A stretch of DNA of 64,000 nt from an uncultured Muribaculaceae bacterium (lineage in GTDB: Bacteria > Bacteroidota > Bacteroidia > Bacteroidales > Muribaculaceae), in the NCBI GenBank assembly GCA_910584055.1, contig CAJTZS010000020.1, positions 1-64,000 on the forward strand. The letters are read 5' to 3'. The notes beneath the pieces were generated by a model, which did not search any database, was not told the origin of the DNA, and worked only from the letters and a program-made list of their open reading frames with translations. Position numbers and translations under genes: made by a program. Shown here one piece after another: positions 8,761 to 18,833 of the stretch; the first letter of the stretch is position 1, and the number at the start of each line of letters is the position of its first letter.

Positions 8761-9681
8761 ATGACCTCCGAGATTTATCATATCCCCGCCCTGCTTGAAG
8801 ATTCAATCAACGGATTGAACATCAAGTCCGACGGAGTATACGCCGATGTCACGTTCGGAGGCGGGGGGCACTCGCGCGCCATCCTCGAAAAGCTTGGCGA
8901 GGAAGGTCATCTATACGGATTCGACCGCGATCCTGATGTCCTGAAGAATACTCCGGAAGACCCTCGATTTACATTTGTACATTCCAATTTCAGATATATC
9001 ACAAACTTCATGCGCTACTACGGCGTTGACCGGCTTGACGGCATCCTTGCAGACCTCGGAGTCTCTTTCCATCATTTCGATGATGCAGAAAGAGGTTTCT
9101 CCTTCCGCTCCGACGCACCTCTCGACATGCGCATGAACAGGAATGCAAACACCACCGCAGCAATGATCGCGGAATCATACAGCGGTGAACAGCTTGAATC
9201 ACTTTTCCGGACTTTCACCGACCTGAAGCGCCCCAGAGCCGTAGCGGAAGCAATAGTCAAAGCGAGGTCATCAAGCCCCGTCGATTCCACATTCAGACTC
9301 GCAGATGCAGTCAGGCCGGCCATCAACCCCAAAGCTGAAAAGAAAGATCTTGCACAGGTATTCCAGGCCTTCCGCATCGAAGTCAACGGCGAGATGGATG
9401 CTTTGAAACGTTTCCTCAACGCCACCCCCAAGGTATTGCGTCAAGGTGGCAGGCTTGCAATAATCACATACCATTCGATTGAAGACAGGATTGTAAAGAA
9501 CTTCATGAAAACCGGGAACATTGAGGGAAAAGAGGACAAAGACTTTTTCGGCAGGACTTCGTCTCCATGGAAAATGGTCACACGGTCACCCATCACACCC
9601 TCGGACGAAGAAATCGAACGGAATCCCCGTTCCCGCTCCGCCAAACTACGCATTGCCGAATTAATCACCGAGAAAGATTGA
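8761..9681 (+). CDS. rsmH: 16S rRNA (cytosine-1402-N4)-methyltransferase
   Basis: 306 aa, formerly MraW. It methylates N4 of C1402 in the decoding centre of 16S rRNA using SAM. Visible motifs are HIPALLEDSINGL-like residues 6-18, the SAM-binding DVTFGGGGHSRAILE at about 29-43, ILADLGVSFHHFD near 97-109, and the C-terminal TYHSIEDRIVKNF near 238-250. It opens the dcw cluster, as in many bacteria, but without mraZ in front. ftsL follows after 30 bp. Confidence 0.97.
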   Translation: MTSEIYHIPALLEDSINGLNIKSDGVYADVTFGGGGHSRAILEKLGEEGHLYGFDRDPDVLKNTPEDPRFTFVHSNFRYITNFMRYYGVDRLDGILADLGVSFHHFDDAERGFSFRSDAPLDMRMNRNANTTAAMIAESYSGEQLESLFRTFTDLKRPRAVAEAIVKARSSSPVDSTFRLADAVRPAINPKAEKKDLAQVFQAFRIEVNGEMDALKRFLNATPKVLRQGGRLAIITYHSIEDRIVKNFMKTGNIEGKEDKDFFGRTSSPWKMVTRSPITPSDEEIERNPRSRSAKLRIAELITEKD

Positions 9682-9711
9682 AAAGACTTTAGAACTGAAA
9701 TTAAAAACACA

Positions 9712-10068
9712 ATGGCAACAAAACAAAAGAACAAGAAATCCGGTCCCGGATGGGTCAGCGAGCTCCGTTACGGACGCTCCCTGTCGATCGAGTTCTTCAA
9801 GGCGAACGCATGGATCATGCTTCTCTTTGTAGTTGCCGTTATCGCGCTCATAGGACTCCGCTACAAAACCAAGACTAAAATGGGGGAAATAAAACAGCTC
9901 ACTGTTGAACTCCAACGGGCGGAAAGCCATAAGCTCCACGAAAAATCACTTTACATGTCCCTGATCCGGGAATCGGAAATGGTAAAAATGGTCAGGGAAA
10001 AGAATCTCAATCTCGAATTTCAAGAACAACCCCCTTACGAACTGACAGACGATGGCGCAAAAGAATAA
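9712..10068 (+). CDS. ftsL: FtsL-like cell division protein
   Basis: 118 aa bitopic membrane protein with a basic N-terminus, one membrane helix (about residues 38-54) and a periplasmic heptad-like coiled coil (about 60-100). Sequence conservation in FtsL is low, so the call rests on topology and on position between rsmH and ftsI. FtsL forms the FtsQ-FtsL-FtsB complex that activates septal FtsW-FtsI. Its end overlaps the start of ftsI by 17 nt, which suggests coupled translation. Confidence 0.8.
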   Translation: MATKQKNKKSGPGWVSELRYGRSLSIEFFKANAWIMLLFVVAVIALIGLRYKTKTKMGEIKQLTVELQRAESHKLHEKSLYMSLIRESEMVKMVREKNLNLEFQEQPPYELTDDGAKE

Positions 10069-12193
10069 CAGGCTAAAGCAAAATAATAAAAAACATATCC
10101 TTTTCCGCTATGGGCTAATATGTCTTTTTTTCATCCTTTTTGGAGTGGCGGTGATGGTTAAGCTCTTCGACACCACCGTAATAGAGGCCAAAGACTGGAA
10201 TGAGCGTGCCCGACGGGAGTTGTCAAGGATGGACACTATCCGCCCGGAACGTGGCAACATCCTTGCCGACAACGGGAACATCCTTGCATGCAACCTCAAG
10301 GTTTACGACATAAAGATCGACCTGCGCCATAATAAAGTGAAGGATCTCCGTGCCATCCCCTGGGCAAAGATTGACTCCCTTGCCGATTCTCTCGATGTAT
10401 ATTATCCGCGCAGAAAAGACCTGCATGCACACCCGGACACTTTTGCGAAATATTCCTGGCATACCCGCCTGCGTCGTGAATTGGAGAAAGACCCCGACAA
10501 ACGTCCGCGCGCCCTCCGGCTTGCAAGGAACAAGACTCTTGAGGACTTTCAAAAAATCAAGTCCTTTCCCTTCATGAAGGATTTCAAGGGGAAGGGATTC
10601 CGCAATCCTGTGTATAAGGAGGAACGCAACATCCGTATGTATCCATACGGACGCATGGCCTACCGGAGCATCGGGAGGGTGAACGAGAATGCGAAGACAC
10701 GCCAGATACATGGCTATTCAGGGCTGGAGAAAGACCTCGACACCCTTTTATATGGCAAACCCGGCCTTGCAAAGAAAGTTGCCCTGACCCACGGAATCAC
10801 CAACTGGGTCTCTGTCCCGGCTCAGAGAGGCTACGACATCCGCACCACCATCGACATCGATTTGCAGGACATGCTGGAAGAGGAGCTTCATAATATCTGC
10901 ACAGAATCAAAGGCTGAATGGGGCACAGCAATCCTCATGGAAGTGAAAACAGGCGAAATAAAGGCAATATCCAATATAGAGCTCCTTGACGACGGCACAT
11001 ACGGAGAGGCCCTCAATCGCGCGGTGCTCCCTTTCGAACCGGGGTCTGTGATGAAACCGATTTCGCTGATGATAGCCTTTGAAGACGGCCTTGTGAAATC
11101 CGTAAACGACATGGTGAGTTGCGCGCCTTTCCAGCGCACGAGCGACCCTCATGGCTCAGGCATGAAAACCATGAAGCAAGTTATCGAGCAGTCTTCAAAT
11201 CCGGGGATTGCGAGAGTTATATTCCGCGGATATGAGAAAGACCCTTCAAAATTCCACGACCGGCTTGAAGAGCTCGGTTTCTTCGAACCGATACAATCAG
11301 GTATCGCGGGAGAGTGCACTCCCCGCATCCGCAAGCTTCTCCCGAAAGATTCACGCGGCAACAACATAACCATGACAGCGCGTCATCTCGACCTTGCCCG
11401 TCAGGCCTACGGATACAACACGGAGCTTCCCCCGCTGTTCACGCTTGCCGTCTACAACGCCATAGCCAACGGCGGCAGGTTCGTGCGTCCGCACCTGATG
11501 AAAGGACTGATCAGCGAGGAAGGAGTTGACTCCGTGATACCGATCCGCTATATCCGTGACCGGATATGCTCGGAAGAGACGGCGAGGAAAGTCAGGGAAT
11601 GCATTGCCGAAGTGGTATGGGGTGAACACGGCACGGCCAGGCTCGTTCGCGACAACCGTGTAAAGGTTGTTGGAAAGACCGGAACCGCATATCCAGTGGA
11701 AAAAGGTGTCTACAACACAGCCAAACGGCGTTATGCCTTCGCCGGCTTCTTCCCCTACGAGAATCCTCAATATAGCTGCATTGCCCTCGTGCTCGGTCCC
11801 AGCGGAACATCTGCCAACCGCACTTCCGGACAGGTTGTCAAGAACATGGCGGTGAAAATGTATTCCCGTGGAAAGCTGAATAATTCTTCATATTACGCGT
11901 CCGACAGCAAAGGATCTAAACCGACAATTGTCGGCTCCGAGAAATGCGACAATCAGATGCTTGCATCTTCCATAGGTGCGAAAGGCATGAAACATTATAA
12001 AACAGCAAAAGACCATACCCGGGGCGTGGTGCCCGATGTCAAGGGGTATGACGTACCTTCTGCAGTAAAACTCCTTGAGGAACGGGGCATTAACGTAAAA
12101 CTATCCGGTTCAGGCTACGTCGTGGCGCAATCGATTCCGGCAGGAACACGCACCAAACCGGACCAGACAATCATCCTCCACCTCAAAATTTAA
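10052..12193 (+). CDS. ftsI: Septal penicillin-binding protein FtsI (PBP3-like) with PASTA domain
   Basis: 713 aa class B transpeptidase that cross-links septal peptidoglycan. There is an N-terminal membrane helix (about residues 15-35), a pedestal domain, then the transpeptidase domain with SVMK (Ser332 nucleophile, Lys335), SSN (381-383) and KTG (542-544). A single PASTA domain closes the protein at about 657-713. This PASTA tail is common in Bacteroidetes FtsI and absent from E. coli FtsI. It overlaps ftsL by 17 nt; murE follows after 22 bp. Confidence 0.95.
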   Translation: MAQKNNRLKQNNKKHILFRYGLICLFFILFGVAVMVKLFDTTVIEAKDWNERARRELSRMDTIRPERGNILADNGNILACNLKVYDIKIDLRHNKVKDLRAIPWAKIDSLADSLDVYYPRRKDLHAHPDTFAKYSWHTRLRRELEKDPDKRPRALRLARNKTLEDFQKIKSFPFMKDFKGKGFRNPVYKEERNIRMYPYGRMAYRSIGRVNENAKTRQIHGYSGLEKDLDTLLYGKPGLAKKVALTHGITNWVSVPAQRGYDIRTTIDIDLQDMLEEELHNICTESKAEWGTAILMEVKTGEIKAISNIELLDDGTYGEALNRAVLPFEPGSVMKPISLMIAFEDGLVKSVNDMVSCAPFQRTSDPHGSGMKTMKQVIEQSSNPGIARVIFRGYEKDPSKFHDRLEELGFFEPIQSGIAGECTPRIRKLLPKDSRGNNITMTARHLDLARQAYGYNTELPPLFTLAVYNAIANGGRFVRPHLMKGLISEEGVDSVIPIRYIRDRICSEETARKVRECIAEVVWGEHGTARLVRDNRVKVVGKTGTAYPVEKGVYNTAKRRYAFAGFFPYENPQYSCIALVLGPSGTSANRTSGQVVKNMAVKMYSRGKLNNSSYYASDSKGSKPTIVGSEKCDNQMLASSIGAKGMKHYKTAKDHTRGVVPDVKGYDVPSAVKLLEERGINVKLSGSGYVVAQSIPAGTRTKPDQTIILHLKI

Positions 12194-12215
12194 TCGTTAT
12201 CAAAACCATTAAGAT

Positions 12216-13667
12216 ATGTCAGTAAAATTATCTCACCTTCTCGAAGGAATCAAGACTCTCGAAGTGATCGGTGATATAGACAAGAATATCATTGACCTTC
12301 AGAGCGATTCAAGAAAAGCTGTAAAAGACGGTATGTTTGTAGCTGTGCGCGGTGTCATTACCGATGGTCACAAATATATCCCCGTCGTTGCAAGCACTCA
12401 TGTGGGAGCTATCGTCTGCGAACAGTTGCCCGCCACACTTGAGAAAGGTATAACATATATTCGGGTAGCCGACTCGGCCGAGACACTGGGAAGACTGGCC
12501 TCCAACTGGTACGGTCACCCCTCCTCTAAACTTAAACTCGTAGGCGTTACCGGAACAAACGGAAAGACAACGACCGCGACGCTTCTTTACGAGATGGCTA
12601 AATTCGAAGGATATAAGGCCGGACTCATATCCACGGTCTGCAACTATATTCAGGATCGTGCGATACCCACCACCCATACCACCCCTGACCCGCTGACCCT
12701 CAACGAGCTCCTTGCCGAGATGGTGGATGCAGGGTGCGACTATGCATTCATGGAGGTCTCTTCCCATGCGGCTCACCAGCACCGCATTGCCGGTCTGGAA
12801 TTCGCAGGTGCGGTATTCTCAAACCTTACCCGCGACCATCTCGACTACCACGGCACTGTGGAGAACTATATGAACGCCAAGAAAATGTTCTTTGACATGC
12901 TGCCGGCCAATGCTTTCGCGCTTGTCAATGTAGATGACAAGGCGGGGAAATATATGGTTCAGAACACACGGGCAAAAGTATACACGTACTCCCTGCGGAG
13001 CGATGCAGACTTCCGGTGCCGGGTGCTTGAGACACGTCTCGACGGCACGCTCCTGTCACTTAACGGGAAAGATGTGGAAGTGGCATTCACCGGGCGATTC
13101 AACGCATATAACCTTACCGCCGTTTATGCCGCCTCTATCCTCATCGGATGGAACCCGGAAGAGGTACTGGTGAATATGAGCCGTCTCGTACCGGTATCCG
13201 GCCGCTTCCAGACATTACGCTCCCCGGAAGGCGTGACCGCTATCGTAGACTACGCCCACACGCCTGACGCTCTTGTTAATGTGCTTGACACAATACGCGA
13301 AATCATAGGTGCCGACGGCGAAATCACCACGGTGGTGGGAGCCGGGGGGAACCGCGACCACGGCAAACGTCCGATGATGGCTCACGAAGCCGCGATACGC
13401 TCCGATCTTGTAATACTAACCTCCGACAATCCCCGTGATGAAGAGCCGGAAGCAATCATTGAAGATATGAAAGCCGGCCTTTCGAACGATGAGATGCGCC
13501 GCACTCTCTGCATCACCGACCGCCGCGAGGCAATCCGGACCGCCATGAGGATCACAAAACCGGGAAGCGTGGTGCTCGTTGCCGGGAAAGGACACGAGAC
13601 ATATCAGGAAATTAAGGGCGTCCGCAACCATTTCGACGACCGCGAAGAAGTTAAAGCCACATTCTAA
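12216..13667 (+). CDS. murE: UDP-MurNAc-L-Ala-D-Glu:meso-diaminopimelate ligase
   Basis: 483 aa Mur ligase that adds the third amino acid of the stem peptide with ATP in the cytoplasm. The P-loop GTNGKTTT begins at residue 113. The DNPR motif at 404-407 is the marker of meso-DAP-specific MurE as opposed to lysine-adding enzymes, so the wall is predicted to be meso-DAP type. The carbamylated-lysine region (HLDYHGTVENYMNAK) is intact at about 208-222. Its stop is 15 bp before mraY. Confidence 0.97.
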   Translation: MSVKLSHLLEGIKTLEVIGDIDKNIIDLQSDSRKAVKDGMFVAVRGVITDGHKYIPVVASTHVGAIVCEQLPATLEKGITYIRVADSAETLGRLASNWYGHPSSKLKLVGVTGTNGKTTTATLLYEMAKFEGYKAGLISTVCNYIQDRAIPTTHTTPDPLTLNELLAEMVDAGCDYAFMEVSSHAAHQHRIAGLEFAGAVFSNLTRDHLDYHGTVENYMNAKKMFFDMLPANAFALVNVDDKAGKYMVQNTRAKVYTYSLRSDADFRCRVLETRLDGTLLSLNGKDVEVAFTGRFNAYNLTAVYAASILIGWNPEEVLVNMSRLVPVSGRFQTLRSPEGVTAIVDYAHTPDALVNVLDTIREIIGADGEITTVVGAGGNRDHGKRPMMAHEAAIRSDLVILTSDNPRDEEPEAIIEDMKAGLSNDEMRRTLCITDRREAIRTAMRITKPGSVVLVAGKGHETYQEIKGVRNHFDDREEVKATF

Positions 13668-13682
13668 GAAGCTCTCAGGAAT

Positions 13683-14951
13683 ATGATTTACGCATTGCTC
13701 GAACTCCTTGACGGATGGAAATTCCCCGGACACAACCTGATGGGATACATCTCTTTCCGCGCAGGAATATCTTTCGCCCTCGCCCTTCTCATAGCCCTCT
13801 TGTTCGGACACAAGATTATCGAACGTCTGCAACGGATGCAGGTAGGGGAAGTGGTGAGAAACCTCGGTCTGGAGGGCCAGATGAAAAAGACCGGCACTCC
13901 GACCATGGGCGGTGTCATAATAATAATGTCCATTCTTATTCCATGTCTGCTCCTCGGCAACCTCTCGAACATCTATATGATACTGATGCTGGTTGCCACG
14001 CTCTGGATGGGATGCATCGGTTTCCTTGACGACTACCGCAAACTGAAGTATCACAACAAAGACGGCTTGAAAGGGAAATATAAAGTGACCGGTCAGGTCG
14101 GGTTGGGTCTGCTTGTGGGAATCACGATGTGGCTTTCTCCCGACATTGTGATGAGCGAGAACTTTGAAGTGCAGAAGGCTGACACCTCAGAAACGGAGAT
14201 CGTGGTTTCGAAGGATCAGATAAAGTCACCGCAGACCACAATCCCATTCGTGAAAAACAATAACTTCAACTACGAATGGCTTACGTCATGGGTGCCTGAC
14301 AAAGAGGCTGCCAAGACCCTTGGCTGGCTTACTTTCGTACTGGTAGTGGTAGTTGTCGTGGCTGCAGTAAGCAATGGAGCCAACCTCACCGACGGTCTTG
14401 ACGGGCTGTGCGCGGGAACTTCGGCAATCATTGGAGTGGCACTGCTGATAATGGGGTATCTCGGCGGCAATGTAATATATTCGAGCTATCTCAATATCAT
14501 GTATATACCCGGATCGGAAGAGTTAGTGGTATATGCGGCGGCATTCATCGGCGCTCTCGTGGGATTCCTATGGTATAACGCTTTCCCCGCCCAGGTTTTC
14601 ATGGGCGACACCGGAAGTCTCACCCTCGGCGGCATCCTTGCCGTGTTCGCCATCCTTATCCGCAAGGAACTCCTTATCCCCCTTCTCTGTCTCACCTTCT
14701 TCCTCGAGGATGTGTCGGTGATGCTTCAGGTGGGATATTTCAAATATACGAAAAGGAAATACGGCGAGGGACGGCGCATCTTCAAGATGACCCCACTGCA
14801 CCATCATTTCCAGAAACCCCTGGAACCGGGGAGCAACGTTCTGTGGAAACACCCTGTGAACCCGATTCCCGAATCCAAGATAGTGGTGAGGTTCTGGATT
14901 GTAGGAATCCTACTCGCCGCCCTGACATTTGTAACATTAAAAATCCGATAA
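13683..14951 (+). CDS. mraY: Phospho-MurNAc-pentapeptide transferase
   Basis: 422 aa polytopic inner-membrane enzyme that makes lipid I by moving phospho-MurNAc-pentapeptide from UDP to undecaprenyl phosphate. The aspartate motifs FLDDYRK (about 115-121) and NLTDGLDGL (about 237-245) and the C-terminal HHHFQ (about 376-380) are present. It is longer than the E. coli enzyme because of an insertion around residues 155-200, as usual for Bacteroidetes. Only one base separates its stop from murD. Confidence 0.97.
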   Translation: MIYALLELLDGWKFPGHNLMGYISFRAGISFALALLIALLFGHKIIERLQRMQVGEVVRNLGLEGQMKKTGTPTMGGVIIIMSILIPCLLLGNLSNIYMILMLVATLWMGCIGFLDDYRKLKYHNKDGLKGKYKVTGQVGLGLLVGITMWLSPDIVMSENFEVQKADTSETEIVVSKDQIKSPQTTIPFVKNNNFNYEWLTSWVPDKEAAKTLGWLTFVLVVVVVVAAVSNGANLTDGLDGLCAGTSAIIGVALLIMGYLGGNVIYSSYLNIMYIPGSEELVVYAAAFIGALVGFLWYNAFPAQVFMGDTGSLTLGGILAVFAILIRKELLIPLLCLTFFLEDVSVMLQVGYFKYTKRKYGEGRRIFKMTPLHHHFQKPLEPGSNVLWKHPVNPIPESKIVVRFWIVGILLAALTFVTLKIR

Positions 14952-14952
14952 A

Positions 14953-16287
14953 ATGGAGAAGCTGATTGTGCTCGGTGGAGGAGAGAGCGGCGTAGGAGCC
15001 GCCATCCTCGGCAAAGATAAGGGGATGAAAGTGTTCCTCAGCGATATGGGCACACTTAAAGACGAATACCGCGAAACGCTTGTTCGCGAAAATATAGAAT
15101 TTGAAGAGGGGAAACACTCCGAAGACAGGATACTCGAGGCGGACATTGTGATAAAAAGTCCCGGAATACCTCCTTATGCCCCGATGGCCAAGAAAATCAT
15201 GGAAAAAGGAATACCCGTCCTGTCAGAGATTGAATTTGCCGGAAGATATACGGATGCAAAAATGGTGTGCATAACAGGCTCAAACGGCAAAACCACTACT
15301 ACACTCCTCACTTATCATATCCTCCGCAAGGCCGGGATGAACGTAGGCCTGGCAGGGAACGTCGGCAAGAGCCTGGCGCTCCAGGTGGCTCGTGACCCTC
15401 ATGACGTGTATGTAATCGAGCTGTCAAGTTTCCAGCTTGAGAATATGTATGACTTCAAGGCAAACATCGCGGTGATAATGAACATCACCCCCGACCATCT
15501 TGACCGTTATGACCACAAGATGGAAAACTATGTCAAGGCCAAGTTCCGTATCCTCCAGAACCAGGGTCACGACGATTATTTCATCTATTGGCAGGATGAT
15601 CCCATAGTTAAAGGCCAGATCCGGCAGGTTCAGATAGAGGCGATGCAGATGCCTTTCAGCGAATTCAAGGAGGAGGGAAGCCATGCTTTCGTGGAAGATG
15701 GGATCGTGAAGTTCTCCACTCCCGGAGAAGTTTGGGAGATACCTCGCGACAAGCTTTCCCTCACCGGACTGCACAACCTATATAATTCCATGGCCGCGGG
15801 TCTTTCTGCATCGCTGCTCGATATCCGGAAAGATGAGATACGCTCCGCACTCGAAGACTTCGAGGCGGTGGAACATCGCCTTGAATACGTGACCACCGTC
15901 GCCGGTGTCAGATATGTTAACGACTCAAAAGCCACAAATGTCAACTCCACATGGTATGCCCTTGAAAGTATGACGACCCCAACGGTCCTTATACTTGGAG
16001 GCAAAGACAAAGGAAATGACTATAGCGAGATCGAAGACCTTGTGAAGGAGAAAGTCAAAGCGATTGTATGTATGGGGAAAGACAACACAAAACTACTAAG
16101 TTTCTTCACAGGGAAGGTTCCGGTCATCATTGATACCCATTCCATCGAGGATGCAGTGAAGGCGTGTGCCGGAGCCGCATCGGAAGGAGACACGGTGTTG
16201 CTATCCCCCTGCTGCGCCAGCTTCGACCTCTTCACCAGCTATGAAGACCGCGGACGCCAGTTCAAAGAATGTGTAAAATCTCTCTGA
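14953..16287 (+). CDS. murD: UDP-MurNAc-L-alanine:D-glutamate ligase
   Basis: 444 aa Mur ligase that adds D-Glu to UDP-MurNAc-L-Ala. The N-terminal nucleotide-binding fold begins LIVLGGGESGVGAA. The central P-loop is GSNGKTTTT at about 112-120, and the conserved NDSKATN is near 319-325. It starts directly after mraY and is followed by ftsW after 9 bp, so it is plainly one transcription unit. Confidence 0.97.
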   Translation: MEKLIVLGGGESGVGAAILGKDKGMKVFLSDMGTLKDEYRETLVRENIEFEEGKHSEDRILEADIVIKSPGIPPYAPMAKKIMEKGIPVLSEIEFAGRYTDAKMVCITGSNGKTTTTLLTYHILRKAGMNVGLAGNVGKSLALQVARDPHDVYVIELSSFQLENMYDFKANIAVIMNITPDHLDRYDHKMENYVKAKFRILQNQGHDDYFIYWQDDPIVKGQIRQVQIEAMQMPFSEFKEEGSHAFVEDGIVKFSTPGEVWEIPRDKLSLTGLHNLYNSMAAGLSASLLDIRKDEIRSALEDFEAVEHRLEYVTTVAGVRYVNDSKATNVNSTWYALESMTTPTVLILGGKDKGNDYSEIEDLVKEKVKAIVCMGKDNTKLLSFFTGKVPVIIDTHSIEDAVKACAGAASEGDTVLLSPCCASFDLFTSYEDRGRQFKECVKSL

Positions 16288-16296
16288 TAATATAAT

Positions 16297-17691
16297 ATGC
16301 CAAATCAAGATACAATACCGGGACTCGAAATACGGGAGACAATAGACGGTCAGAGTGCCGGTGCGCGTGTTGCAACAAAACGCAACACAACCAAGGTTGA
16401 GGCGAAACGTTCTCGCCCCGACCGGCATATATGGGGCATTTACATAATGATTCTCCTGATCAGTGTAGTGGAACTCTTCAGCGCATCGAGCACGGAAGTG
16501 TCTTCTTCAAATGTGTATAGCCCACTTATTCGTCACGCGATTTTCCTGGCCCTCGGACTGGGCATAGTGCTGTGGCTTCAGAATACACACTATATACTGA
16601 TGCGCCGCTTCGCATGGATATTCGCGATTCTCTCCCTGGGTCTGTTAGTGCTGTCAACAGTAGCGGGAGTGGAAATCAACGGTGCCCAGCGTGCCATACG
16701 CATTGCAGGTATGACGATTCAGCCTGCTGAAATCGTCAAACTCTCCGTGGTGCTACTCCTTGCCTCGATTCTTTCAAAGAACCAGACTCCCGGCGGAGTG
16801 ACGAATCGGGGAATCATCACGGCGGCAATCGTGGTGGTGGTTTTCGCCATATTCCTGTATAAGGATGGTCTGACAAACACCATCCTGCTGATGGGTGTGA
16901 GTATAAGCATGTTTCTTATAGGTGGCATACAATGGCCCAAATTTTGGATGATCATAGGAATTTACGCGTTATGCGCCGGTTCTCTCTTGATGATCAAAAA
17001 AGTCAATAAAAACGTAACATCCGACGATTTCGACAATGTCAGGATCGAGGCTTCAGCCGGAAGTGCTGCCGCACCTGCCGCAAGGATAGACGGACGGGAA
17101 GGCACCAGAAATAACCGAATTGTCAGATGGCTGGAAGGCGTTCACCCAAACGACCCCATAGACGACATGAACAGGCAGGTAATATATTCCAAATTCGCCC
17201 AGGCAAACGGAGGTTTGTTGGGGCAAGGACCTGGAAATTCAAGGGAAAGCGCACGTCTGCCGCTCGCATTCTCGGATTATATCTACTCAATTGTTGTTGA
17301 AGACACGGGGTTCGCCGGAGGATCGTTGCTGCTGGTGCTCTTTCTGCTCCTCGTGGCGCGGGCGGGCAGGATAGCATACAAGTGTTCACGGGCTTTCCCT
17401 GCATTCCTGATTATGGGATGCGCGGTTATGATTGTGTTCCAAGCCCTTGTCCATATGGCGATTGTCACAGGAATCTTCCCTGTCTCCGGTCAACCGTTGC
17501 CGTTCATATCCAAAGGGGGTACTTCGGTGCTCGTGATGTCAGCGGCAATAGGGATGATGCTTTCCGTAAGCCGGTTTGCCGTCACATCAGGTGACAAAAA
17601 TGCAATAAAGGCTGAAATCAAGGAACTTCCCGAAGACATGCAGGCTGCCAACTATAGCGACTATCAGAATAAGAATCTGTCTAAACAATGA
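16297..17691 (+). CDS. ftsW: Septal peptidoglycan polymerase FtsW
   Basis: 464 aa SEDS-family integral membrane glycosyltransferase that works with FtsI at the septum on lipid II. Many membrane helices start at about residue 46. SEDS signatures include NGAQRAI near 128-134 and the C-terminal PLPFISKGGTS near 400-410. A hydrophilic N-terminal extension of about 40 residues and an insertion at about 228-275 are the odd parts. Its end overlaps murG by 4 nt (ATGA). Confidence 0.96.
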   Translation: MPNQDTIPGLEIRETIDGQSAGARVATKRNTTKVEAKRSRPDRHIWGIYIMILLISVVELFSASSTEVSSSNVYSPLIRHAIFLALGLGIVLWLQNTHYILMRRFAWIFAILSLGLLVLSTVAGVEINGAQRAIRIAGMTIQPAEIVKLSVVLLLASILSKNQTPGGVTNRGIITAAIVVVVFAIFLYKDGLTNTILLMGVSISMFLIGGIQWPKFWMIIGIYALCAGSLLMIKKVNKNVTSDDFDNVRIEASAGSAAAPAARIDGREGTRNNRIVRWLEGVHPNDPIDDMNRQVIYSKFAQANGGLLGQGPGNSRESARLPLAFSDYIYSIVVEDTGFAGGSLLLVLFLLLVARAGRIAYKCSRAFPAFLIMGCAVMIVFQALVHMAIVTGIFPVSGQPLPFISKGGTSVLVMSAAIGMMLSVSRFAVTSGDKNAIKAEIKELPEDMQAANYSDYQNKNLSKQ

Positions 17692-18776
17692 AAAAGAAAG
17701 TATTGATAAGCGGTGGAGGCACGGGGGGACACATCTTCCCCGCCCTCTCTATAGCCAACGCCATAAAGCGGCGCATCGACGCAGACATATTATTTGTAGG
17801 GGCCGACAATAGGATGGAGATGGAAAAAGTGCCGGCTGCCGGCTACGAAATCATCGGCCTCCCCGTCGCAGGGTTCGACCGCAAGAACATGCTGAAAAAT
17901 TTCAGTGTGCTTTTAAAGCTTTTTAAAAGCGTGAGAATGGCACGCAAGATCATAAAGGATTTCAAGCCCGACATTGCAATCGGCGTGGGAGGATACGCGT
18001 CAGGTCCCACACTCAAGGCCGCCCAGCGGGCCGGAGTTCCCACACTTGTGCAGGAACAGAATTCCTATGCAGGTGTAACCAATAAACTCCTCGCGGCATA
18101 TGCCGGCCGCATATGCGTGGCCTATGAAGGGATGGAGGCTTTCTTCCCTAAAGAAAAAATTGTTCTCACGGGCAATCCCGTGCGCAAAGATCTTACGGAA
18201 CATACTTTCGACAAGGCAAAAGTGCGGACAAGATTCGGACTCAATCCCGAGAAAGTCACGGTGCTTGTCGTTGGAGGAAGCCTCGGCGCGCGCACTCTCA
18301 ATGAAAGTCTCGAGGCTGGATTGCGCAAACTCCTTGACGCGGGCTTGCAGGTAATATGGCAGACCGGCAAATATTTCGGCACACGCGGACAGCAGGCTGC
18401 GAAAGGTCTTCAGGGCGCCGTGGTCACAGAGTTTATCACAGATATGGGCTCTGCCTATGCCGCCGCCGACCTTGTCGTTTCCCGTGCCGGTGCCGGTTCA
18501 ATCAGTGAGCTGCAGGTGCTCGGCAAGCCGTGTGTACTTGTCCCTTCTCCCAATGTGGCGGAAGACCATCAGACGAAAAATGCGCTTGCCCTTGTCCATA
18601 AGGATGCCGCCGTGATGGTCACCGATGCCGAAGCCCGCGGAAAACTGGTTGACACCGTCCTCGACCTCGCATCCGATAAAGAGAAACTGAAATCGATGAG
18701 CGCCAATATCTCAGCCATGGCTCTTCGCGACAGCGACGAGCATATAGTCGATGAAATAATGAAGATTATCTCCTAA
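17688..18776 (+). CDS. murG: UDP-GlcNAc:undecaprenyl-PP-MurNAc-pentapeptide GlcNAc transferase
   Basis: 362 aa peripheral membrane GT28 enzyme that turns lipid I into lipid II. The N-terminal glycine-rich GGGTGGHIFPALS (residues 9-21) and GVGGYASGP (about 101-109) are lipid-I-site motifs; VVGGSLGAR (about 190-198) and the C-terminal RAGAGSISEL (about 266-275) bind UDP-GlcNAc. The start overlaps the ftsW stop by 4 nt. A short run of 10-bp repeats separates it from murC. Confidence 0.97.
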   Translation: MKKKVLISGGGTGGHIFPALSIANAIKRRIDADILFVGADNRMEMEKVPAAGYEIIGLPVAGFDRKNMLKNFSVLLKLFKSVRMARKIIKDFKPDIAIGVGGYASGPTLKAAQRAGVPTLVQEQNSYAGVTNKLLAAYAGRICVAYEGMEAFFPKEKIVLTGNPVRKDLTEHTFDKAKVRTRFGLNPEKVTVLVVGGSLGARTLNESLEAGLRKLLDAGLQVIWQTGKYFGTRGQQAAKGLQGAVVTEFITDMGSAYAAADLVVSRAGAGSISELQVLGKPCVLVPSPNVAEDHQTKNALALVHKDAAVMVTDAEARGKLVDTVLDLASDKEKLKSMSANISAMALRDSDEHIVDEIMKIIS

Positions 18777-18816
18777 CCCTATTCCGCCCCATTCAGCCCT
18801 ATATCGCCCTATTAAA
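18777..18816 (+). repeat. Four tandem 10-bp units between murG and murC
   Basis: Units at 18777-18786, 18787-18796, 18797-18806 and 18807-18816, each close to CCCTATTCCG. They fill most of the 57-bp gap. Function is unknown; they may be only a slippage product. Confidence 0.6.
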
Positions 18817-18833
18817 TTAAATCCAGATCAATC

